64,000 nucleotides of DNA from positions 7,316,001-7,380,000 of the forward strand of contig CM055612.1 of assembly GCA_029379385.1 (NCBI GenBank). Reading direction: 5' to 3'. The DNA comes from Quillaja saponaria. Lineage: Eukaryota; Streptophyta; Magnoliopsida; Fabales; Quillajaceae. Below, piece after piece: positions 25,401 to 48,266 of this stretch. The notes under the pieces were generated by a model. The model was given only the letters and a program-made list of their open reading frames with translations. It did not search any database and was not told where the DNA came from. Made by a program: the position numbers and the translations under genes. How positions within the stretch are numbered: the stretch's first letter is position 1; every line of letters starts with the position of its first letter.

Positions 25401-28400
25401 TTGAATCACCGGATATTCCTATTCCTAATTTTCTATTATTCCAATCCAAATCCATTGGAAAAAAAACTTTGAAATCAACAAAAAAAAAAGTAAGTGGACC
25501 TAACCCATTGAATCATGACTCTATCTGCTATTCTGATATTTAATTTGGCAGAGATGAAATTACATCAGTGGATCTTTTTTTATTGCATTTTCTTATTTTT
25601 TTGGTTTGGACTCTGCAAGAATCTAATCTGTCGATATTTCCAATTAAATCTTCTTGTTCCTAGAGGTTCTATAGGAATAAATTGCTATATCCCTTCTCTT
25701 AATTGTGAAATAAAAAAAAATTCCACACTTTTATATAGGCTCTAATATTTAGAGTTGATTTGTACTCTTGAGACTGGTGGTACACGAATTGAATATGGGT
25801 TTAAAGATCTATCTGTACTGTACCTATCATTTGACAAAGCTTAACAAATTCATAACTGTGGCCACTGGTACCTAATATTCTGTTAAAACACAATATTTTA
25901 GCTAAAGCTTGACAATTAAACATGCAATTTTTTGTCTGTACTTATAACTGTAGAAAATGCTTAATAAATAGCTATTGTTATTAGTAACTTATATTCTACT
26001 TTAAGTGAAATTGTTTATACATTGGGCTGATACTCTTCTAGATATTTGCAAGTCTGCAAAGGTGTTGAATAACCTTATATATATATTTTGTTATCCTTCT
26101 CATTTTTGTATCTGACAAGTTCCACACACCTTTTTAGTCAATTATGAGAGCTTAATCATTACTATTCTATTCTTTATTTGTTTTATCAAATTAATTTCCA
26201 ACCAATGTACTCAGTGAAGTTTCAAACTTGTCTTTTCATTGATTTCTTTGTTTATTTTCTCTTTGGATTCTTCAGTACCAACATATTCTTCTTCTACTGG
26301 TATTCAAAATACTCTGTAAAATTCCATTGAGTGCATTTCACTGTTCTTATTGACAACAATAAAATATATACATATATATTATTGTGGTGGTGAAACAGAA
26401 ATTGGAAAAAAAAATACAAATGGTGTTTCCTCCAATCCAGGTAGGAGCACATTTACAGTTTGCTTGAACTATCCTTGGGAGGCATCCTGTTGTGATGCAC
26501 ATCCTCCTAATACTTTCCTCAGTAGGCACCATTTGATATTCCTTGATCTTAACTCGTACATTTTTGTCCTAGCCACTTTTCCTCCTTTTCATATTATTTC
26601 TGTGACATGACATTAATTATGGAAATCTTTCATTTCATAAACCCAGTATTATGATGTCAGTTGGAGATAAAAAAGGAACACTAATAAAAGTTCCTTCTTA
26701 CTCATTTAGTTAATAAACTTTATTAATGACTGGGGATACAATTATACTTATTTAAATAAAATAAATTGGATATCTTCCCCAAGATCTTACCTCTTCATCC
26801 TTTCCCTAATGTTGGCAGCTTGCACAGAAAGAACTTCAGAAGATCAACATGTACAAAGCACCCAGAGACAAACTTGTCTGTATCTTGAATTGTTGCAAAG
26901 TTATCAGTAACTTACTGCTTAATGCTTCTATTGCTTCAAATGAGAATCTCCCTGGAGCTGATGAGTTCCTTCCTGTCCTAATTTATGTTACTCTGAAGGT
27001 AAGGTCACAACAGTAGATATTATTAATATGATTTTCTTGATCAATAAATAAAAATGATATTTAAGAATATAATTATTTTCTCAATAATTATTGTCAAAGA
27101 TCTCATTTTGTTACCCCAAACTGAGTGTCAAGGACTCAAGCATATGAAACCATGAAAGTGAAAATCATTAATGCATATAATTTCACATAATTTCAATTCG
27201 AACCCAAGCTTCATTTAACATCTTGTCACCATGAGGTATGTATACACAATCGTTAACTTATAATCATACTGAAGTGTATAATAGCCTCTTTATATATTAC
27301 TTTTACCTATTCAAATTGTCATAAGAGATTAAACATATGGAGTATGAATTTGGATGTAATTTTCTTTGTAATAAAAAATCATAGTTCAAGGTAACTCATA
27401 ATTAACAAGTTATTGTATAGTAATTGTTAAGTTGCAAATATAATATCATGAAGGTGATGATAAAGTGTTCAATTGATTGCTGAATGGTTCTATTTCGAGA
27501 AAGTAAAAAATTATTATATGTATTTCGTAAGTATATAGGTCAGTTACATTTTTCACTTAAGAATTGCCATTATGAGAAGATTCATCCATTTTCTTTAGAT
27601 TATAAGAGATGTGCTTGGTGTAGTTTATGTTTTGTAAGCCCATGTCCTGCTCAGAATTTATGCTCCGTATGTTTTACTCTCTTTCTGAAACTCTTTTTTA
27701 CTACTTTTGTAAATCCTTGAATGAATATATGTTTTACTAGCTACATGCCACAAGTTGTTCTTTCCTTTCATTTAGGAAATTGAGATAGTCATGGGTGATA
27801 TTGACTGTTGGTGATATTGACAAATGCAGATTATATTATGCATTAATCATTACTTAGAGGACAAATATGGAAATTTACATCAAGTGTTTCTAGGTGCATA
27901 CCACTGTAGCTTGGTTTTCATCATTAGCATCAAGGATTCAAAATACACAATAGGTAATTGGAGGCTTTCATAGTAAACTAGTTATTCGTGTAGCTCATGA
28001 CAGGATGAAAGTTAATTTTGTTCTTGCAGTATCATGTCACATGCTTTAATGAATTAAAAAAATGAGTGAATTTGCAATATTTCCCCCCATCAATATCGAG
28101 TATTCTTTTCTTATGGAAGGAAATGTTTGTTGTTTTATGAATTACCTATAGATGCATATTCTGTATGTAGCCTTTTTAATGGTCAAAACAATAGAATATG
28201 ACTGGAACTGATGTAACTACTGTTACACTAAAATAGTATATTGTTGAGACTTGAGGATATTAGACTATGTATCAGGATGTATACAAAATTACTTTATGTC
28301 TCTTGCCTGCCTAATGAAACCACAACTAGTTCGCAAAGAAGAATTCCTCCAGAAAAATGGCTGAGAATAAAAGCCGTGCATGAGAAATAATGCTTTCATA

Positions 28401-29213
28401 GATTGTTTATTGGTCAATGTTAATAATATGGGAATTAATAAGACATTTGCTTATTCTGACACTTTGCAGGCAAACCCGCCACAGCTTCACTCAAATCTGT
28501 TGTATATACAAAGGTTTAGGGGTCAATCTCGATTAGTTGCAGAAACAGCCTACTTTTTTACAAACATTCTCTCTGCTGAGTCATTCATCTCTAACATTGA
28601 TGCAAAAGCCATTTCAATTGATGAAGCTGAGTTTGAGAAAAACATGGAGACTGCTCGTGCACTTCTTTCTGGGCTTTCAACTGATTTGCATGATCAACCC
28701 AATTTGAATGATCAAATTACTGGGCCAAACTCTGGAAGCAAGAAATTAACTTTTGCAGATCAGATCACAAAAGTTCCATCCCTACCTGATTTGGAGAATA
28801 AAGGGGCGACTATGCTTTTGAAAGAGGATCCGGTGAGCCAAGTATTTCAGGAGTACCCATATTTGTTTGCTCAAGTTGGTGATCTAACTGTCAGTGATGT
28901 GGAAGACCTTCTAAATAATTACAAACAACTTGTTTTTAAGTATGCTTGTCTTTCCAAAGGGTTGGGGGTTCCTCCTGCACTTCTTCCATCATCCAATTTA
29001 CAACATACCCAATCAAAAGATGCTGAAACCATGGTAGAGTCTGAATGTAGTGAACCTATAAAACCAGCTGATAAGTCAGAAAAATCTAGTGGTAGTACAA
29101 AAAGTAGTTCAGATGGAGTTTTCCTTCTGGAAGAGGAAAGTTTTGAGTCCAAGCTTCCACAGGATGTGGCGGTTGCACCTCAACATGGGGGTAACATAGA
29201 GCCTACTCAATGA
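22452..29213 (+). CDS. VPS9A: VPS9A, guanine nucleotide exchange factor for Rab5-type GTPases
   Basis: Activates endosomal Rab5 homologues (RHA1, ARA7 and the plant-specific ARA6) by GDP/GTP exchange. Five exons: 22452-22543, 23336-23483, 24469-24639, 26819-26998, 28470-29213 (444 residues, phases close). The amino end [18 protein letters not shown] is the plant VPS9A signature. A helical bundle (residues 1-95) precedes the VPS9 domain (about 100-245). Within it Asp185 (in [12 protein letters not shown]) and Tyr225 (in AETAYFF) are at exactly the positions of the catalytic Asp and Tyr of Arabidopsis VPS9a. The C-terminal 190 residues are acidic, Ser/Lys-rich and poorly conserved. The Arabidopsis protein is about 520 residues, so this one is shorter in its tail. 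Introns 3 and 4 are long (2,179 and 1,471 bases). Confidence 0.97.
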
Positions 29214-32200
29214 TAAAAACTAGGTACCTTTCTTCTCTTCAATGTTTTGCCTCTTTTTTTCTCTCTCTTTTTCTTGTAGAATAATGTTAAAATTTTCAGT
29301 GTATTGGTGACTTTTATGGTAACTCCTTTTCCATAGTGAATGGAAACAATCATAATTTTCCTTGCCTTCAGTTGGCAATTACTAGATGTCAGGCTGTCTG
29401 AAATTCGTTCCAAATAGATTTTAGAAATCCTGAGAAAGTTCTTGTGAACAAATTGGAAATTTTGGCATCTCATCTGGAAGTAGATCAAACAGACGTCTAT
29501 CAAGTATCAAGATGCAAATCTAGTTTCAACTCTACAGATCCTCAATTCCATATTGCAGTGATAGGTATTTGTATGTTGACTAAGTTTTCTATTTGGATAA
29601 ACTATAAATATTTATGAATACTTGAAATATCAGTTTGTTTGTGTTCTTTCAAATGTCAATGAACATTCCTCATTCAATTATAGGCAGATCTTTTTTACTA
29701 TGCTGCTTTGACTTCCTCTGCACTGTAGCATTTTCATTTAGGGCATCCTGGCAAAAATGATGAGATTATGTCATTTATGCTTGACTCAACTAAGCCTTAA
29801 ATCCCAAGTTAATTAGGTGATGAAGCGCAATGGTGTACTACCCCATTCGAGGCCATTTTATAAAATATAGTGCTTCTGCTCAATCTTGGCCTGATCCATA
29901 TAGTTCTTGAATTTCTTGTTTTAATTCAGGATCATATAATAATTGCATCCAAAAAATTTCCTTAGCTTTCAAGTTCCAGTACCTTTTTGCCCCATGAAGA
30001 TCTACAGTAACGCAAAGAATATCTAAAACGAGGACTAGTCTCTCCGTATTACTTGCAAAAGAAATTTTGTATTGCGGAGAACTGTCTTGTGGTTCTGGTA
30101 AACTAGTTTCAATTGGCAAATGACCATGCTTTTTATTCAGCTGTTTAGTTTATTTCCCTTGAAAACTGTTTTCCTGAACTTGTTACACAGATTTTAAATT
30201 TGTGGAGAATGCACTATTAAGACTCAGATTGCACTCAGTTCTGAATCATGCAAGGAAGATGTATATAACTCTATGACTCTACCTCTCCCATATCATGGAA
30301 TTGGTATGGATACACTTTTTGGTTTTTCGCTCATAGTAAAAAGCATGGATGTCAATGTTTTTATATTCCTGTAGTTTAGTGAGTATAATACAGACTTGAA
30401 ACTTCATCACCCTCTGGAAATTTGTGTATGAAGGACAGCTTGCTAAAAAAAAAAAAAAAAAACAAAGAAAAGAGAGCTTCTGAATCTGAATAATCCTATA
30501 ATAGTGATGGGTGTAATGTGAAGTTAATTCTAAATTCTGATCATCTTAATCTTTTACTTGTCTGGCCAGGAAGACCAACCAAGTAGAAGAACCTCTATTA
30601 TTTGTACTTTTAACATATAGAAGATCTCTGAAACAGTGTTCAAGTTATATTAAACACAGTTTTGCTGATAGTGTCACAAACAAGCATGTTAACCTGTATG
30701 ATTAATGAAGACTATCCAAGTATTTTCATTTTCATATACCTCACCGTCCCTTCCAATAACGATTTTTCCACATGAGAAAAAAAGATTAAATGGGTGGTAT
30801 GAAATCATTGATGAGCCTAAACCAAACCAAAGAAAGTAGCTACTGAGGTTGACACCTGATACAAAAGGAGAAGGACTAGGAACCGCCTTGTCACGTGATT
30901 CACTCATGCTGGCATACATGGCGTGTCGGCCGATACATATGCATGCATCACTGTACAATTATTAATTAATTTCCTTTTTCTACGTGATCTGCATGTGATC
31001 AGTCACAGTTGTCACTAATTAATATTCAACAATTTCATTCTAATTTCTAACCAAAGATTTTGCACGTGGTTAGATATACATGCATATCACAAAGAAAAAC
31101 AAATAAGTTCAATATTAGAAAAGATTTTTTTAAAAAAATTTCTTACTAAATAATAATGTGATATAATATTCCCTCCATCTGCAATATAAAAAAAAAATAA
31201 AAAAAAATCTAATTATCACATTAATTATTTAGAATTAAAAAAAATCATTTTTATTTATTTATTTCAAAGCAATTTTTATATTTTCTTTTATTCTATGTTG
31301 GCAAAACATACAGATCAATTTCGTACAAGTGTTGACTAGACTAGTGTGGGAAATTTGAGAACTCCGTCACGTCACAAGCTTTGTAATTAGCACAATCACA
31401 CGTTTTGCGGGTAACCGTCCTTTGACGGTCCAATATATCAAGAATTATGAATTTTGTTTGTTAACTCTGAATTATTCTTTATATCGAGTCTTTCTTACAA
31501 AATTATCCTCTCTTCATAAAACATGAAATTACAATAAACAAATGCTCCATAAAATTACTTTTTTTAGTATTTCAAAGTTATTTTCCAAAATTACAATCCG
31601 AATTTACTCCGGTAATAAGAGTGAATGAGATTTGACTACTGAAAAAATTATATTAATAATTTTTTTTGTTAGTTTTGTGTAATTAATTTTGTATTACTTA
31701 TAAGTTGTTTGTCTTATTTTATATATAAATCTTTAAAATTTTAATATTATTGAAAATTGAATTCGAAGACTCTGTTACAAATGTAATTAGTTTGATGCAA
31801 ACAATATCTCTACAAACTAATTATAATTGAGGAAAAAAAAAGTGGAGAAAATGTAAAACTAATTATAATTGAGGAAAAAAAAGTGGAGAAAATGTAAAAC
31901 TTAATGTTAATAAATAAATTAAATATAAATTGTAAGTTGGTCTAGTGATAAAAAAATATTTTTTAATTAATTAATGAATGTGATTAATAATTTGTATACA
32001 AAACTAAAATATAATTAATTAATATATACGGAACTATGAATAAATAAAAAAATTGAAATACAATTGCCACCTTTCATAATAATTTGATGGTCTGTTTTTT
32101 TTGGTACAATTGATAAAATACTATAAATAATGGTCGGCTGGATTAATTGCTCCTTCGCAAACGTGGCTGTACCTCATCATGACATGTGTTGGCATTATTT

Positions 32201-33200
32201 ATGATCATATGTTTGACCAGTTGACTTGTTGAAAGCAGAATTATCCCAAGGAGAAAACCTTTATAAAATTAGAGGTAAAAAACTATTGACCAACTATCAA
32301 ACAGTTCTTAGCTTAAATTTTACAATAATTTAACATATTGATCCGATTCAAATTTAAGTGATCATATAAACTAAGTTCAATATAATTTACAAATTATATG
32401 AATAAATAAAAAAAAAATTCAATTAACAAAAAACGAATATATAATTCATTCGATCTAATCCTATCCATTCTAATAGATTAAATTATTATCTCTCTTAGCA
32501 AAATTATTGAAGAAAGACAATGTTTCAACGTTGAACAACAATGATTATGTAAGTTCAAAATAAAATTAACTCCTTTAATAGGGTCTCCACTCAATATTGC
32601 AGTTGAAGTGTGAAGATATTAGAAGAAGAAAGGTTCTTTGCAATTGCCAAAAAGTGGACCTAAAGGGGGACAAGCAGTAGGCCAGCCTATGATTTACCAG
32701 CAGTAGCGTGAGTTCTTGGCATGATCAATTTAAGAGTCCAGATCTCACAAGCTGGGCTTGTTTTCTTTCATTCACATTCACAATACTTACAAGCTTGATC
32801 AATTCCCTTCACAAGACACAAATTTTGCTTGTACTACTAAACTCCAAAAACAGCAACACAATGGTCTTTGGTCTAGTTGTCCTCTCTATTTAGTTGTGTG
32901 TGTGTTTGTGATGCCAATAATGCCATCTTCAACAAGCTCATCCCCTGTCTCCATCTCTCTCTTATTCAAATCTTCACATTAGAAGACTAAGTAAACGAAA
33001 GAGATACAAGGGCTGCAAAAATACACACAACTTGGTTCAATTTTGATAAGCTTATTATCAACACTCTCCGCGCTTGGGATTCGGATTGGGACACCCAGAA
33101 AAAGAATCTCATTCACATCTTGTTTCCCTTCTTACAATTTACAAATCAATCCATCATCTTAAAACTTTCTTGGTCTTGGGTATTAAATCAAACACCAAAC
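29214..33200. other. VPS9A 3'UTR and large intergenic region
   Basis: About 4 kb with no convincing gene. The first few hundred bases are VPS9A 3'UTR. A 79-codon minus-strand frame at 29880-30119 has normal-looking composition but matches no family I know. The region from 31000 to 32560 is very AT-rich. Bases about 33000-33200 are probable 5'UTR of the next gene. Confidence 0.55.
31814..31896 (+). repeat. Tandem duplication of a 42-bp unit
   Basis: The unit beginning AAACTAATTATAATTGAGG and ending GTGGAGAAAATGTA is present twice in immediate succession (31814-31855 and 31856-31896), differing only by one A in the A-run. Near identity indicates a recent slippage or replication duplication. 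Confidence 0.9.
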
Positions 33201-33833
33201 ATGGCTAATGAACATCACCACCACCACCACCACCACCATCATTTCTACAATCAAAACCTGCATATCCATCAAAAAAGCACATTCTTACCAATGCTCTGTT
33301 CAAGGCCTTCCATCAGAGATGTGACTATTCCGCGACGACAAGACCGGGCAAGTTCCTTCCCCAATGACCCTTTGTCCCCTAGAATTGGTTGCACGGGCCA
33401 AGTCAAAAGGAGCAACAGAATCCTTGCCTTCCCTACTTCACAGAGACTCAGCGATAACACCACCACCACATTCGCTACTGTCAAGTACTCAAAGCTCAAG
33501 AAGCTCTTCTCTGGCAAGAACCTGACAAACCCCAAAACAAATACAACTACTAATGCTTCTGGCTGTGGAATTAGCAAGAGGCAGCTACTGAATAATGGAG
33601 CTGCTTCAGCCAAGAATTGTGGGTTACACAAGAGTGAGACTTTTGCTTGTGTAAGCATTAAGGAAATGGATCCTCCTCTGCCTGTGATCAAGCGGCCGGT
33701 GGCGAAATCAGCCGAAGGAGGTGAAGAGGTTAATAGCCTATGGAAAAGGAGATCAGGTCGGGTTGCACTGAAAAGTCTACAGCTCCAACAGATTCACCAT
33801 CCGGGGCACCATTTGCAGCCCACAACTGTTTGA
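33201..33833 (+). CDS. His-rich plant protein of unknown function (syringolide-induced 14-1-1-like motifs)
   Basis: A single-exon frame of 210 residues. I chose the ATG at 33201 (MANEHHH) because the extra 27 codons from 33120 are leader-like and the plant family starts near here; the longer form stays possible. Residues 5-14 are ten consecutive histidines. Then come LPMLCSRPSIRDVTIPRR, PLSPRIGCTGQVKRSNR, a basic KYSKLKKLFSGK segment, MDPPLPVIKRP and LWKRRSGRVALKSLQLQ. The SPxIxCxGQVKR and DPPLPVxKR motifs occur in a plant-only family that includes soybean syringolide-induced protein 14-1-1; the recognition is by motif and is tentative. The protein is basic, lacks membrane segments and is probably largely disordered. 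No catalytic motif is seen and I assign no biochemical function. Confidence 0.75.
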   Translation: MANEHHHHHHHHHHFYNQNLHIHQKSTFLPMLCSRPSIRDVTIPRRQDRASSFPNDPLSPRIGCTGQVKRSNRILAFPTSQRLSDNTTTTFATVKYSKLKKLFSGKNLTNPKTNTTTNASGCGISKRQLLNNGAASAKNCGLHKSETFACVSIKEMDPPLPVIKRPVAKSAEGGEEVNSLWKRRSGRVALKSLQLQQIHHPGHHLQPTTV

Positions 33834-34770
33834 TGAAAGAAAAAAAGAGAGATGAGAGAATGCTCCATTGAATAGGTGAGAACTTGAAATATAGATGGTC
33901 CAATATTCTTAGATTTGTTAATCTAAACCTTTTCTGTTCAAATGTTGCTTGAGTTAAATTTCTAGGAATCTTTCTTAAATTTTATAAAACATGATTAACA
34001 ATTGAAGTTCAAGTCATCCATAAATCAAATGGCATGGAAAAAAAAAAAATAAAGGAATTCGAAATCCCAGCAAAAAAAAAAAGAAAAAAGAAAAAAAAAA
34101 GGAAATTATTCCCTAATCCCTAAATATATGAAATGGAGCTGAAAGAAATTGGCAAGGGAGATTACCACTTGCCCTGAAATTTGACATCCAGCAGCCCCAC
34201 AAGATAATGGATGAGAGGTAAGAGTCAACATGGAAAAGTTTTCCGATTAGAGGCTTTAAGCGAGACCAACCGGACCTTCTCAGGGTCAAACAAATTTTTT
34301 GGCGTTACACAGGCACGGTTATATAACCTACAGAAAGACCACAAAATAAAGGAACAATTTTTCTTAGACACCCCAAAAGAGATAAAAAAAAGAAACTATC
34401 GGGGGTTATATATTGTAGCATCAGACCATCCAGAAACCCTGATGATATATTTTCTTCAATTTGGAATTTTGTATAGTCTGCATCACTTTGCATTTGCAGC
34501 CAAAAAAGTAAAGAAACTGGAGAAATTAAGGCAGTAAAAGAAATTGATACACGGAAGCTCAGTGTTCAGCAATCAGAATAATGGTTAGTTCCTGCATCTA
34601 TTGATGTAATTAATATTACAAGATGACATTACATATATCACAACTGAAAATGGATTATGAGAAGGTATATAATACTAAAGAGAAGTATTCTTCCCTGGGC
34701 TATTTTCTACATCTACATTTATACAAGTAGGAGGGAAAGATACACGAGGGAGAGTGAAATCGCTGTAACA
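33834..34770. other. Convergent 3' flanks
   Basis: Spacer between the stop codons of the His-rich gene (+) and the HAM gene (-); both 3'UTRs lie here. Simple A-rich tracts occur at 34037-34110. The 108-codon plus-strand frame at 34211 has no recognisable features. Confidence 0.6.
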
Positions 34771-47060
<12,290 letters not shown>

Positions 47061-47131
47061 TTGTCGGTCGAAGCGTTGCACAAGCTCCCGTTTTGTGGAA
47101 ACGGCATATAACAGAAAAGCCTCGTGGACTA

Positions 47132-47143
47132 GGCCCATGGGCT
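47132..47143. promoter_or_regulatory. Opposed pair of site II elements upstream of HAM
   Basis: GGCCCATGGGCT is two abutting TGGGCY elements in opposite orientation, 72-83 bases upstream of the HAM start codon. Site II elements are common in promoters of plant growth-linked and ribosomal/mitochondrial genes. Confidence 0.45.
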
Positions 47144-48266
47144 TTGTGTGTGTTTTTTTTTTTTTTTTGCAGCAAAATTATAAAGAAAATAAATAAATAA
47201 ATAACGGGTTTACAGCCTTTCTATACAATCTCCGCTATTAATTATGTGACCTGGTCCCTTCAGGGTCATTGATACAAAATCTTCATAACTGATAAGACCC
47301 ACCTGAATTATGCAGTCTTGGCCAATGATCATAGTCAAAATAACAGTTAAGCACCAAAGAAAATGATAAAAATTGATTAAATTTTTTTTTGACTCAATTA
47401 GTATATTTTATTAAAATAACATAATAATATAAAATTATACTCTTATATAATATTTAATAGTAATAAAATAATATAAACTTAACTTTCTCTTATACTATAC
47501 ATGACAATATAAAATTATATTATGAAAAAAAAAAACCAACAATATAATAATTATAAAATTATATAATCTAATATATTATATAATCATATATTATACAATT
47601 TTATACAATACAATTCTATACGATGCACCAAACTAATAATCTGACTAGCTATTGTGATACACTAACCTTATAATTTGCTCACGTTCATTTATTAACTGGC
47701 TCCAACTCCAAGATACAAGTGGTAAAGTACTTCCAAGTAAAATTTGCAAATTATTTGGTGTTCAATCAATCTGATACCAAGCTCAATTTCTTTTGCCTTT
47801 CATATTTGTGAATTATATACACTAGTTTTACAGTGTATGCAACAGGCAATACCCTTCAATTATCCCCTGTATACAATTACAAGAAGCAGAGCTTCTGTTC
47901 GCTCCTCCATAATTGTCAATGTTATGTCACCCCTTCTAACACAAGCAAAGCAATAAACCCTCATCCACCGTACAATTTACTCTCACAACGAATGTACAAC
48001 AATGGCAGCAAAACTTCCACCCCAACCAAAGAATATGACTCTTCTTCCTGAGACATTACAGTGGCCAGAATCCACATTCATTTCTTCATTCTCTTACAGT
48101 GGCCAGAACCCAGCCTCCACATTAATTTCACCATTCTCTCTTTGTAACTAGATTTGCCAACCTCCGAACAGATAATGGTCTCTCCCCAGGTGGTCACCGC
48201 CTTAAGCAGGCAAATGAAAAATCCAGAAGGCAATATTTTACTTACCCTTCACGTTCCAATGGCTCA
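47144..48266. other. HAM promoter side and PHD-gene 3' flank
   Basis: T-rich, then very AT-rich DNA (47360-47640) with no gene. The segment from about 47750 to 48266 is probably 3'UTR of the PHD gene. It may include a last exon: a candidate acceptor precedes an open segment near 48060-48200, discussed in the findings. Confidence 0.5.

Noticed and set aside
29880..30119. 79-codon minus-strand frame with protein-like composition (FWMQLLYDPELKQEIQELYG)
   Set aside because: No start context, splice signals or family I can recognise; lies in intergenic DNA. Possibly a remnant of an element or gene, but unsupported.
32708..32982. Short plus-strand frames before the His-rich gene
   Set aside because: No homology and weak start context; probably promoter or leader sequence.
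33269..33691. 140-codon minus-strand frame
   Set aside because: Exact complement of the His-rich gene; the plus-strand reading has family motifs, this one does not.
34211..34537. 108-codon plus-strand frame downstream of the His-rich gene
   Set aside because: Low-complexity, no motif, and overlaps the expected 3'UTR of the HAM gene on the other strand.
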